A DNA stretch of 64,000 nt from Beaufortia kweichowensis (lineage: Eukaryota; Chordata; Actinopteri; Cypriniformes; Gastromyzontidae). The stretch covers positions 8,577,200-8,641,199 of the forward strand of contig CM032809.1 in the NCBI GenBank assembly GCA_019155185.1. The letters are read 5' to 3'. Every line of letters begins with the position of its first letter. Position 1 is the stretch's first letter. The notes beneath the pieces were generated by a model, which searched no databases, was not told the origin of the DNA, and saw only the letters and a list, made by a program, of their open reading frames with translations. Below are positions 1 to 11,231 of the stretch, piece after piece. The translations under genes and the position numbers were made by a program.

Positions 1-2940
1 TAAAACACCAGTGTTACTGTTTAGATAACGTTGATAGATCGTTTCTTTTATACGGTATTGTATTTCGTCCACTGCTTTTGACCAAACAGAGAATCAAAAA
101 GAGATAAAAACTCGTCTTGATTCTCATTGTAATTTATAGTGATGTGACTTGATGTCCACACTCTTGCTCCGACTCCTTGTTACTTTCTTTGTTTTTTATT
201 TCACGTTTTTACGATGAGTTGGATGAGGGAAAAAGAGCAAGAGAGAGATACGCTTCTGCATATACCTCATGTCTGATTAGAAATGCCAAATAGATGGGAA
301 AAAAGCTTTAAGAATTTGAAAAAGGAGAGCAGAGGAGATGTTTTTGCTCAGGAGAGGGTCTTATAAGAGTCTTTTGCGTGAGTATAAGGGTTCACAGAAT
401 TTCCCCAGATTATCTTTTCTCAATCCAATTCAACTGGCCCACCAGCTCTATATTCAGCAACATTCATGTGTCAGTTTTTGAAGAACAGTTCATCAGTTTT
501 ATAAGTGTACTTTGCTCATGTGGTTATTCGTTTTTGTATATATCTTTGTGTGTTTGTGTGTGTGGCTGGCTCTGATGTATGAGAACCAAACCATGAGAAT
601 GAAACCAAAGTTAAACCTCTACTGTTGGACCTCTCACATATTAGACACACGTTAATGCATGGACATTTTTGTAGACGTGCAAAACATAAAATTGTTTGCA
701 AGCCTATACAACAGGAATGTCCCCAACCGTATCAAAATCGACATTGTTATAGTGCAGTACGTTCTGTTGTTATACATTGTTAAACGTACCACAATCTTAC
801 CGTTTAAATACATATTTACATTATCAGCAGAATTTTCTATATTATCAGTGCGGCTCGAATTAATATGCAGCATATCGGTTATCAGTTTTATATTTGCATT
901 CTTTCTATTATTTGTTTTACTTTGCCTCCAACAAATACAGCTTAAATCCAAAGGTAAATAATTAGGTCAGCAAAAAAATATATATTTTAATGCTAAAACC
1001 TCAAGAGTTAAAACCAAAGAGTTCCACCGTAACCTTTACATGTTGTCAAGAGACATGCAGATATTTTGGTTTTGTTTTTTCCCAGAAAATATACTGTTCT
1101 TTTTTGACATTTGATGTTGTTGATGATGCTGATTTCATGATGAAGGTCACTTTTGACTCTGTAACTTTTTCCTCTCTGTCTTTGTGTCTCACTCTTACCT
1201 CAGAAGCTCTCCATGGGATTTGTAATCCGTTTTGGATTTTGATCTGGATTCTGTTCAGAACTGTTGAACTGTCTCTTACTCATCGCTCTCTGTGTGCCTG
1301 TTGTATGGGGTGGGAATGGGGTGGGGAAAGAAGGGAGGGGAAAACAGCCAATAAGTGTTAGGATTAAAGTGCAACTTTAGACCAAAACTGTGTGTCCGTC
1401 TGGTTCTGTTTTTACCTTTAAAATTCCTTAATTCCCCTTAATGTTCCTGAAAGAGAGCAGAATGAATTAAAGTCATGTTAACCTTAGATTAACAAGAGTT
1501 CTTTAGCATCATGTGATCAATCATAAACTAAACAATGTTTACCTCAATAATTATTATTGTGTTTTGTACAGTTGCATAAGCTTAACAGCTTAACAGTGCT
1601 CCATATTGCAGGAACATTTGTAAAAAGGTGTGCTGTAAAGTGTGAATTCATTTAGCTATTAGAGATGTTTACGAAAGGGAACTTTAAAGTCTCGCCAGTT
1701 ACGCAATGGAAATCCAGGTCTTTTGGAGTCAAAAACATTACGTTTTAGAATGTAAGGCATTTGCAAACTCCACATTTTTCACACTAACAAACTGACAACT
1801 ACTCAAGCTTGAATGGCTCGTTTAAAAGCAGGTTATGAAATGTTTTGAACAGCCGGTCAAGCAGCACTTTCTTACATTAACACACATTTACACAGTGTCT
1901 TGACCCCTTTCACTGGGTGACGTCATTGTGCTGACCTTTAAATATTTAGAGAGATATTTTAAAAATCCCTAACGTTGTATTTACCTTTTGCCTTCCAATG
2001 CATGATCTAGCTACCCTTACAAAATACTGCCATAGTTCTGTGGTACAGTGTGTCATACCATAATATATACAGGATTAGCCTGTTTATACATTATAGATAT
2101 ATTGCCTTTTCACAGCAAAGAAAGATGTGATTAATAAGTCATGGCAACATGTGTTTTTATATTAACTCATCAAAATAATATAAGCCATTTCGCTTTTCAA
2201 ATTAAAGCAATTCATCACCAGGCAAGACTTAACGTAGTAAATTGTACAGCCAATTGAATTATACCTAAAAATGTAACACGTACAAGAAAAATGCATGTAT
2301 TTCCAATATCTTTAGGCTTTAGGCAAAGCAGGTTTGTTTATATAGCAATTTCATAGACCAATGTAAGTCAAAGTGCTTTACATAGACAAATCAGTAAAGA
2401 GATATATAAAAATGAATAGATAGACAGATAGTTTATAGAAAATACTATAAAAATACAAAGTAAACTTAAAAATGACGAATTCAAACAATTTCACTAAAGT
2501 AAAGGCAGTGGAAGTGTTGTTTCAGAGAGATGTAATACCTGTGTTGACCAGCAGGTGTCATCCTTTCTCTTTCACACACGCCATTACTGCAAGATTTCAA
2601 CCAGCAAAACCAACAAGTGAGTGCGGTGTGAATTCATGTAAATAACCTTTTGACTGTTAACTTCCCGTTTCGTGACTGAAGCTGTAATGTGTGGGCTCTT
2701 TTGAATATATATTTGAATGTTAGCTGTGACTCTGTGAATAGTGGTTTTACACGGTAAAACAGCAACGTGTACGGCGCGTTTGAACTGTTTATGTACAAGA
2801 CAGAAACTAGTTTATTATTTTATTATATAATAATATAGTAAAATAACGATCATCCTAAACGATGACGTTTATGAACGTCATAATTATGGTCACGACAGAT
2901 GCTACAGTACAGGAATTAACGTAAATTAAGAGGTTTACTG

Positions 2941-3085
2941 TAAATAAATGATTTAACTAATTTTGTACAATTTTAATTGCACTAAGCTTTTATCCACATC
3001 GACTTTAAAGTATACATTTTTTATCAGGGATTGAACCCACAACCTTTGGTACTACTACTCATACACTACTCATTGAGCTACTATA
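2941..3085 (-). mobile_element. tRNA-derived SINE copy
   Basis: Read on the minus strand, this starts with a tRNA-like head (GTAGCTCAATGAGTAG, then GGTTGTGGGTTCAATCCC, resembling the A and B boxes of a Pol III promoter). It continues into a tail containing GTCGATGTGGATAAAAGC. That head and tail combination is the abundant cypriniform tRNA-related SINE. The copy is diverged. Family assignment is from memory of the consensus. Confidence 0.65.
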
Positions 3086-4133
3086 TGTTATAGAATATCC
3101 ATCATATCCAACTTTATTTTCCCTAATTACATATTTTTGCTTGTTTTTAGATGCTTTGAATTGAACTGAATATCATATTTTTAATATTGCTAATATTTTG
3201 TGATATAGCCTACTAGTCGTATATTTTATTTCTGTAATATTTCTTATTGTCCATTACACCCTTTTGAGGCAAAATTCATATGGTAAGCTCACAGTCTGAT
3301 ATGTCAGGCGTTTAAAATCCCTGAATGAGTAAATAATGGCAGACATGCTTGTTCTTATAACAGCACACAGAAGTAAGCCACGGTAAGATATCACTTCTCA
3401 CTAATTCACTCAGTCACGGCCTTCATATTTAAACACAAAGCCATTACATTCAACAAACAAGGTCGTTCACAGTCAGGGCCTTGTGTTATATATCAGCCGT
3501 CCAAACGTGTAGGCTGGACTCCTTATAGACGGACGAAAGCGAGGCAAAAGAGACATGGACACAATGCATGTCTGCTTTCAGTTGTACAGAAGTGCAACTG
3601 CAATAACTAGAATAGTGTCTGCTGGTATGGTGGATATAATTTTTTTTTTAAGTTTTTATAAAAATAAATGATAGCTCATAGGTTAAGGTATGATCATCAC
3701 AATGAACAAAATAAAGTCGTATGGGTTTGAAATGACATGATGACGACAGCTTTTCTCAACTACAAAACTAAGCAAAGAAAGGTTAAATTGGGTTTTTCAT
3801 GTAAATGTCTCCATATAAAATGATACATAATTCTTTAAAATCTGCAGTCAGTAATCTAATCTTCAGCGTAGGCATCACCACAGCTTGTTGTTATGATAAC
3901 ATTTAATAATCATATATTATTAGCTTGTGCGGCTGGGGACTAATGGCCATAGCAACAGACGCGGCGAGGTGTTTCTCGACACCCGATGAACGTGATTGAG
4001 GTTGGAGTATTGGCAAGCTGTCGGCACACCACAGTCATCCTGGCACAGGGTACACAAACACATATTCTCACCCGCTCTCTTTATTTCTCTCCCCCTCACA
4101 AACTGACACTATGTTCCTCTCACTGCAACACGC

Positions 4134-4152
4134 AAACACACACACACACATT
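4134..4152. repeat. CA dinucleotide microsatellite
   Basis: A short (CA)n run in an AT-rich intergenic context. It gives rise to spurious Thr/His-rich open frames. Confidence 0.8.
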
Positions 4153-4969
4153 TCCTCTGTACTGGTTGTGTTAAAAGGCAGGACGGAGACTTCGGTGCCA
4201 GTGAGGTAATGAGTCCGCTCTTGCTACACAGTCTGCAGTGTTCGACAGACTCACCCGGGCACCATTTCACTCTTTCCAAACCCCGCACTGCCTCTCTGGT
4301 TTACTTTATACTCCATATATCCCCATCATTTCAATTCCCACCCCATTTTTTCCTTTATCCCGCTATCCCTTTTCTTAAATATAACTCTGCGCTTTATTGC
4401 TTTAATATGAAACAAATTTCGGAGAGACTTTGACGACGCATCCAACCAAAACAAAGTGAAGATGTCGGTTAATGGCACCATGAGATTTTTCACTCTGACT
4501 ATTTTAGGACGTTCCACGGAAACTAAGGAAAGATTAACAGACAGCGAGTTCATGTGAGGGAAGCAGAGAAAGCCGGAGAAGGAAGAGAGTAAGAGGAAGT
4601 TTGACTGGAAGTAGGAAGAGAGAATTCTTAGCTGAGATACAAGAGATGCTGTCAACACACGTGCATGCGTGCTGGGCCCGATATAGACTGACACCGTTCT
4701 GCACATGCCAGCAGTCGTCACACACAAGCATGCAAACTCTCTCACAACCCTCTAACATTTAATCTTACTCGTGCACTTATGTTTCTTGTGACCCGTGTCT
4801 CTGCTCCACAATTTACTTCTGTTCTCACTTTTAATTCCTTTCCTTCATTCCATTGCTCTCTCAATCTCATAGGCTTGGCACAGAGCTTGGCATATTGCCT
4901 GAAACGGGTCAAATATAACTTTCACATTCCTCTCCTAGTCTCTTTTCCTCGCTGGCTTATAGAGGCCTA

Positions 4970-4970
<1 letters not shown>

Positions 4971-5013
<43 letters not shown>

Positions 5014-5020
5014 ACATATA
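4971..5020. repeat. Compound CA/TA microsatellite
   Basis: A (CA)n run passes directly into a (TA)n run and then imperfect CATA units. It is a simple repeat with no coding content. Confidence 0.9.
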
Positions 5021-5273
5021 CAAACACAGCTTCCCTCTCTCAGGGATTACAGTAGACTTTATTTACACCTAATCATGTGGTCACAGGGCACCTGGTTTTA
5101 CCACTTTCCAACTGTTTACTTTAAATAGCTCAAGGGTACTCGCGTATGTGCAGTTTGATGGTGTGTGTGATATATTAACACTGCATTCTCATATTTGCTT
5201 ACAGGAAGGAGCTAGTCAACGTCACCAGCTCAGTATCCCAGATAGTCATATTTTACCTGGTTTGTATAGTGTG

Positions 5274-5690
5274 TAAAGTACCAGTGAAAAATGTAAATAC
5301 ATGTTTCTCATGATTAAAAATCTTCTATTCTGAAGGTGTGTATTTCAATGTTTTAAATTACTTTAGTAGACATAATTTTCTTGGAGCAAATATTGAATAA
5401 AAAGCAAGCAATAAGAGTCCAGCATAGATAGAAATGTCTTCAGTTCTGTTTAAAAAGCTTCTCAGGTTGAGACCTCAAGAAGCTGAATGATAAAATGTCA
5501 AGAGTATGATTTTACAAATTCTAGACAAAGTGTGACAACTTTTGAAGATAATCAAATATAACATGGTTGTCATTTATTTTGAATGCTTTTAGTCACAACG
5601 TTCCCATAGTTTCAATTTCATTTTACTACTATTCTAAAATGTAAATCTCAACAGTGAGTAAGTGTTTCCAAACTTTTGACTGGTACTGTA
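5274..5690. mobile_element. Decayed Tc1-like transposon relic
   Basis: The ends are imperfect inverted copies. The left end begins TAAAGTACCAGTGAAAA; the right end, reverse-complemented, begins TACAGTACCAGTCAAAAG. This is the terminus typical of Tc1-like DNA transposons in fish. The interior of roughly 400 bp keeps stretches resembling the 3' part of a Tc1 transposase gene and its trailer but has no open frame. An internally deleted, inactive copy is the best reading. Confidence 0.6.
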
Positions 5691-5839
5691 TATATAAATA
5701 CATCTGTTTTAAACGTCTGCATGGTCTATATTTGTCTTTCCTTTATTTTTGTGTAAAGTCTCACTTTTTAGGAGCCTGTTGAAGCAAGCATTATTATTCC
5801 TAATGCTATATAATCAAGATGAGTATCTTTATTAGGGGC

Positions 5840-5905
5840 CAGCAAGTAACCTAGCAACCACATAGCAACACCCAGGCAACCGTCCAGAACATCCTAGTGA
5901 CAGTG
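5840..5905. repeat. GCAAC-rich dispersed repeat
   Basis: Repeated CTAGCAACC/CATAGCAAC/CAGGCAACC units resemble a short cypriniform interspersed repeat in which 'AGCAAC' recurs every 10 to 12 bases. A decayed relative lies near 52050-52120 inside a cic intron. Confidence 0.45.
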
Positions 5906-7400
5906 AGTTGTGCACAGGTTGTTGTTTCTTCAGAAAATGTAAAAATCAAATTAATTTTGTTCCAAATTTAATTTCCAAATTTTGTTTTCATTAGCTCACC
6001 CCATCATCCATTGTACACTATCAGCTTTTCCCCAAAGTGAAAGTGTGGTAATCCTATTAGAAATGTGTGAATACCAGCTGGGACAAGCAGAAGCAAAGAG
6101 AGGACACAGAAAGCGTCCGAAAGGGAGAGAGAGTTTATGCATACTTAAAAGAGAAACATGTGCATCAATTTGCATGGTCCACATCAGGAATCCCTTTGAG
6201 TTAGGCATATTGGAGGAGGAGATTGGGATTATTTTTGAGATTGCAGCATTATAAAATCCTTCTGTGAAGTTGTGTTTGTGTGTGTGAAGTCAAAGGTGTG
6301 TGTTAAGAGGTTAGCACGGCAGACAGCGCAGAGACAGGCCAAATGTGTTTCCTGAAGAGTTCAAGCGCCAAGAAAATAAACAAGTCTTTTGATCACAAAG
6401 AGTCTATTCACACACTTTTTTTACCCGCACACACAGAGATGTATGCATAAACTCTCTCTCTCTCTTTTTCTTTGCCCCGTTGCCCTTCCCCCTACGTTTT
6501 TGGCTCTTTGCATTTTATCCCCACCCCTTCCTTTCTCTCTCTCCCTAACACTCTTTCCTAATCCCTTATTCCCTTGAGAATTCCTCCCTATTGGTCCCAC
6601 AGCACTTCCATATATCTCTCGACCTCTCTCCCTCTCTCTCTTTCACTCTCTCAGCTGGAAAACCTGGAAGATGAGTCCTCAAATTCCATAGTTTATCTCC
6701 TTTTTTTAAGCTGGTAAAAAGGTATTCTACTGGCCTGGACACCTTTAAACACCTTCATAACACCAATTACACACACACATAAGAAGGCTCCATCGTTGGT
6801 GCACAAAGGTCCTTTTGTGTGTTTGAGTGTGTGTGTTTGGATTCTGGATGCATGCATATGTGGATGTGTATATTGGGCCCCCTTCACGGGGTCAATGGGG
6901 GCCATTTACTTCTAGAACTATAGTCACGTTTGAGACGAAGGAATCTTTTGAACCTCAGTCCCATTAACATTGAATTTATTTAATCAGAAACCACCATAAA
7001 AGGTGATAAAATGTTCCGTTTAACACGTTCCAAACAGCAGACCTAACAAAATATAAGTAATAGCTTTAGATCAGACTTTCATTTATTTCTAATGATCAGT
7101 CATTGATGAGTAGTTTGCCATCAGTGATTAATCTTTTCATTGTAAACCTTCAGTTGTGTGATCATTGGTTTCAGATGTGTGAGAGATTAGAAGCTAATTG
7201 CAATGATTGTGCTGTTTTGTTTAGACTTGTTGGTAGGTGAGAAGTTGTAGGACAACAGGCTGAAGGAAACTTTGATTTGTTATCACATCAGTCTTGTCTT
7301 TACAGTATATAAGACAACTGAAGTAGCGCTACATAACTGACATAAAGATGTTTCAAGATTTATTGGTATCATAGACAACCAGTATGACATGTAGTGAAAT

Positions 7401-7455
7401 ATATGATATGACATGATATGATATGATATGATATGATATGATATGATATGATATA
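7401..7455. repeat. ATATG pentanucleotide microsatellite
   Basis: About ten nearly perfect ATATG units in tandem. Because five is not a multiple of three, the array reads as a repetitive open frame (ISYHI-type) on the minus strand, which is not a gene. Confidence 0.9.
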
Positions 7456-7704
7456 TGATTCTCTTCACACAGTTTACATTAAAAGATATATAGTAAAGTA
7501 AAAATAAAAATAGATTTTTTAATTAAATATTAAGATACTAAGATAAAATAATAAGAGATTTGATTAATCTGAGGAATTCACATCACAGTAAAATATGGAA
7601 AAGAAATATGTGTGTATAAAGAAAAAAAGCAAAAGCAAACAGTGATCAGAGCACTTGTCACGGCAGTCAACCTCACCGGTGCCAGTTTATTTATAAAGCA
7701 CATT

Positions 7705-7745
7705 TTTACTGCAGCAGACATTTATCTAAAGTGCTGTATAAGTGA
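7705..7745 (-). mobile_element. SINE tail fragment
   Basis: GCAGACATTTATCTAAAGTG matches the reverse complement of the conserved 3' tail of the cypriniform tRNA-derived SINE (a TTTATCCAAAGC-type core). Only the tail is visible. Confidence 0.4.
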
Positions 7746-8718
7746 GAAAAATAAGAGCAATTAAACACTTCAAATTAAGTAAAAAAAAGTGATAGGAAAG
7801 AATAGGAGCTGCTTTGTTAATTAATTAAGCAGCAAAAAAACAAATTCAGTACATAATCAATAATGGTTCATTTCTATAAGGTGAATTGAATTACATTTAT
7901 TTAAATTTGGTCCATACAAACCATTCCTCCTGTCCCTTTCAAACAGACTTGGGTGTGGTTTGCGTGTGCCAAACAAACTGATCTCTGACGTTGAACTGAC
8001 TTGGGTCCGTACCAAAAGCTCTAGTGTGAAAGCACCTTTAGAAAAGTGAAGCGTAGAGGTTTGGCAGTTCAGGTCGGTGGCCTGTTAGCCACCACTGCTG
8101 ATTTTGTTCAAATTAGCTACTGCAGTCAAAAACACTTGAAAATCATCACTGGGGAACCGGCCAGCACACGCAGTCCTTTGGTTCTTCTCCTGACTTAACA
8201 TGATTATGTGTACGTCAGCGTTTAGAATCAGGAGCGTGCATAACTTAAAATGTTCCGTGAATTTGAGAATACAGTGGAAAAAAACAGCACGTAAATTACC
8301 TTTTTTCTCTCTGTGAATTTGTTGTGCAGTATGGATAATCTTTATGAAGTCCTTACTCTGCTATGTCCTTCAATCCCTTTAATATTCTTGGAATCACAAA
8401 AAAGGGTTATTTTTGCGAGCGCATAGTTATGGTTTCCATTAAGTCACTAGAATATGTGAATTGCCTCTCATTAGTGCTGCACTAAAAAAGCTCTACATTT
8501 GGCCCTGTGTACCACTTGTCCGTTCCTGAGGCCCATTTGGCTCTTCTGTTTCTCTCCATCTTTTTCTTTTCTCATCTCTGTCTCTCCCCCTCTCTTTCTC
8601 TCCTGCGCGTCTGTCTGTCATCCTGATTAGAGACGGCGGGGTCGTGCCACAAAGGAGAGGAGTGAAAGAAAACATCTCCAACGAGGCCACAAGCCAGATC
8701 TCTTTCTCTGCCTCGCTC

Positions 8719-8762
8719 GTATTGAGTCATTTGCTTATGCAGAAGCAAATGGCTGTATTGAG
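8719..8762. repeat. Nested direct and inverted repeat
   Basis: A perfect 9-bp inverted repeat, CATTTGCTT (8728-8736) and AAGCAAATG (8743-8751), is separated by six bases. It is flanked by an 8-bp direct repeat, GTATTGAG, at 8719-8726 and 8755-8762. The arms contain octamer-like ATTTGC half sites, and homeodomain-type ATTA cores follow at about 8790-8803. It could be a cis-regulatory element; no function is demonstrated. Confidence 0.5.
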
Positions 8763-9679
8763 AGTGTGACACCCAGGGCCATCTTCTCATTAACATCAAT
8801 TACTGGTGGATGTCATTTTCCCTTTTAGGTCAACTACAATATAATGACTGAAGTCTGAGTGTTATGTGTAAATTGCATCACACTTAACTGTAAAAATGAT
8901 TTATTTTAATGAGCATTTGTTTACAAAAAGTGTGGGTTATGTTACATTCTTGTAATGGGAATTCCCCAGAGATATGGTTAAAAACCAAAGCAGAAGTCAA
9001 GGCTTGGCGTGCATGCGCTCACAAGTAGCATTAACTCTGAACTGGTAATTTAGCACTTATGTGCAAATGTTTTACAAATGTCATCTACTGCCCTTGAGTT
9101 TCCACTGACAACTGCTCCGGCTCTGAGAGCGAGAAAGGAAGGCGGTGGAGAAAGAGAATGAGAGATAAGGAAAAGAGAAGGCCACCTACAGATTCACATT
9201 CGTTTCTCACTCCAGCCCACATTTAGCACTCTCAATAACAATTGCATTTCTCTAAGAAAACAACCTTGAAGAATATTCTGACATGTTAAAACCATATGTT
9301 GTAACACCCTGATAATTTACCTTCTACAAATGATGGATTCTTTCCTGTTTGTGCAAAAATAAATGCATGCTCTGTACTAATGGCCATTAGCTTACACTTA
9401 GACTCATTTAAAAATAACTTCAATAACAACAATGTGGGTTGTCATTGTTACATTTAATTGAAGTTGGACACAGTTGGACACACAAAGATTAGTGCAATTA
9501 AACTTTTGATATAAAATTAATATTATAATTACTTTTATAAAGGTTCAGGCTTAGGGAAAAATATCAAGCTTTTTTGAATGACATTGCTAAGCTTTTAAAA
9601 TGACATTATGATCTTTAAGTCAGAAAAAGCATCACAAAACTAGTCAATATACCTTGCGTCTTGCATTCCAAGTCTAAAG

Positions 9680-9918
9680 CAGTGTTTCTTAACCAGGGGG
9701 CCAGTGCCCAATAAAGGGCCTCAACAAATTACCAAGGGAGCCTTAAGATGCAGGAAGCAAGACATTTCTTAGTATTTGGTTATTTTTATAACAAATATAA
9801 ATCTAGTTATGCCAAGCTCTTGTATGTTTTATTAGGTAAAAGTTGTTAGTGGGGGACCTTCAACCTTTGTTGTGGATAACCCCCCCATTATGGCTTAAAG
9901 TCAAAAAGGTTAAGATCC
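9680..9918. mobile_element. hAT-like nonautonomous element
   Basis: It starts CAGTGTTTCTTAACC and ends GGTTAAGATCC, so the subterminal TCTTAACC/GGTTAAGA is inverted. The internal GGGGCC and GGGCCTCAAC blocks are typical of a fish hAT-type MITE. A clear 8-bp target duplication is not visible, so the exact ends are uncertain. Confidence 0.4.
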
Positions 9919-10100
9919 AAAATTTAGATTTGAAATATAGAGCTCAACAATGTCAGTTCTATTCATTTTTATTATATGGAAAAGAGCAGCATTAAGTTTT
10001 TAGTATATTGTATTTTTCCATTTAAGAATGTAAGAAGATCATCATGTGGATGATTTTTATGAACTGTAAACTATTTAGTATTCTCTTTGAAGGTTAACAT

Positions 10101-10352
10101 TAAAAAGATTCACCCAAGTGAGTCAAAAAGAAAAAATTGGTCATCCTCACATAGTTCAAAACGTGTATATAACTCCTTTACTGCAGAACACAACATATGT
10201 TTTGAGAAAAGTCTCAGTGATTTGGGCTCATTCCATAGAAGTCAGTGGGGGTAAATATAGCAACATTCTTCAAAATATCTTCTTTTGTGTTTTGCAGATG
10301 AAAGAAAGTCATACAGGTTCGGAAAGACACGAGAGAGAATAAATGATGAAAG
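10101..10352. mobile_element. Degenerate palindromic MITE upstream of erf
   Basis: The left part (TTAAAAAGATTCACCCAA), the middle (CTGCAGAACACAACATATG and its mirror CAAAATATCTTCTTTTGTG) and the end (GTCATACAGGTTC, then AATAAATGATG) follow, in order, the layout of the fish GGGATAGTTCACCC foldback element seen complete at 15765. It ends less than 200 bp from the GC-rich erf promoter region. Confidence 0.6.
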
Positions 10353-10843
10353 AACTTTCAGCAGATACTTTGTGTGTGCTTTTCTATTATATGTCAGCCT
10401 ACAAAACCCTGAGGCACGACAGACCACCACTGACGACATGTTTTTTAGTTGTCTGTCTGTTTCTGTGGACAATTATCAGACCTCATCATCACCTCACTAC
10501 TCTAGCCAAGATCGGACGGCGTTGGCGGTCTCTATAGCAACTCTACGTGCTGCAGTGACGCCAGCCCGGCACAAACGAGTGGTGGGCGTGGTTTTACGAT
10601 ATCCCCGCCCCTGCCTCCCCCGCTTAGCGTGGGCGGCCCCGTGTGGCTGGAAGAACGCAACACGACACCCAAAAAGAGGAGGAGGAGGAGGAAAAGAGGA
10701 AAGGAGGAGGGAGGGGGAAGACGGGAGTGAGAGAGTTGCACGGAGTGAGTGGAAAAGAAAAAAGTCCGTGGAAAGAGAAGGAGAAAAGTGGATGATAGTT
10801 TATTCCTCTCTTCTCGAGTGCTGTTTTGATTTTTTGCTTCACC

Positions 10844-10867
10844 ATGTGTTTCATCGCTAAGGCTTGA
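10844..10867 (+). promoter_or_regulatory. Upstream ORF 1 in erf 5' leader
   Basis: A seven-codon open frame starts in a good context (ACCATG) and ends at TGA, 340 bases before the erf start. It acts only if the transcript starts upstream of it, which I infer but cannot show. Confidence 0.4.
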
Positions 10868-10869
10868 AT

Positions 10870-10953
10870 ATGCAACTCGTCGGCGTACGTGAAGTAATAC
10901 GGAGTTCACGGACACGGTGCTTCTCCATCGGCACGACGCGCTCCGATATCTGA
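10870..10953 (+). promoter_or_regulatory. Upstream ORF 2 in erf 5' leader
   Basis: A 27-residue open frame (ATG CAA CTC to GAT ATC TGA) starts two bases after uORF 1 ends. It terminates well before the erf start, so reinitiation would be possible. Confidence 0.4.
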
Positions 10954-11209
10954 CCGTAGCGAGCCTGTCCGGCCACACGGCATCGGCGAGCGTCTCCTCC
11001 ACGTTGGGGAGGAAAAACAAAACACGAAAAGTCCAAACAAACTGTGGGAGGACGAGTAAAGGGGCTGGATCTTAGCGGGAGCGGAGGAGGAAAAGTTTAC
11101 AGAGGAGTTTTGTGCGCGAGTCTGAGATCATCGCTCTCTCTCTTTCTCACTCGCTCTCTCTTCTTTCTCAGTTAGCACGACTGCTAACGAAGCGGCTACA
11201 CTCGCAAAC

Positions 11210-11231
11210 ATGAAGACCCCGGGCGATACGG
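11210..11231 (+). CDS. erf: erf coding exon 1
   Basis: It encodes MKTPGDT plus the first base of Gly8, with donor G|GTAAGTG at 11232. Only 22 coding bases precede a 15-kb intron, as is usual for ERF. Confidence 0.9.

Larger units (their letters stand above)
1..10100. other. Upstream intergenic region, no gene recognised
   Basis: AT-rich DNA with many stop codons in all frames. Every open frame is short (under about 140 codons), lacks recognisable protein motifs and often runs over CA, CT or GT tracts. I see no convincing exon with flanking splice sites. The stretch holds a SINE, a Tc1-type relic, microsatellites, a hAT-like element and a symmetric motif near 8.7 kb, each listed separately. 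An ATTAAA near 1364, followed by a T/G-rich stretch, could be the polyadenylation signal of a gene lying to the left, but no coding sequence supports this. Confidence 0.6.
10500..11209 (+). promoter_or_regulatory. erf: erf promoter region and 5' UTR
   Basis: Base composition changes abruptly to GC-rich and CpG-containing sequence at about 10510 and continues to the erf start codon, as expected of a CpG-island promoter. It includes a TGACGCCAGCC stretch (10556-10566) resembling a CRE half site, a GA-rich block (10675-10800) and a CT-rich block just before the start. I see no TATA box. The transcription start cannot be placed from sequence alone. Confidence 0.65.

Noticed and set aside
3029..3085. 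Possible tRNA gene on the minus strand
   Set aside because: The A and B box-like parts are degenerate, the cloverleaf is broken, and the sequence continues into a SINE tail.
4326..4745. 139-codon minus-strand frame
   Set aside because: Isolated, no recognisable domain and no plausible exon structure.
7401..7455. Possible CRISPR-like short tandem repeat
   Set aside because: A perfect pentamer array without spacers in vertebrate DNA is a microsatellite.
10285..10860. 191-codon + strand open frame upstream of erf
   Set aside because: It runs from a decayed MITE into the GC-rich leader, where chance open frames are common. No protein similarity is recognised.
10532..11020. 162-codon minus-strand frame over the erf promoter
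   Set aside because: Low-complexity Ser/Leu/Phe content from the GA-rich block; no motif and no splice support.
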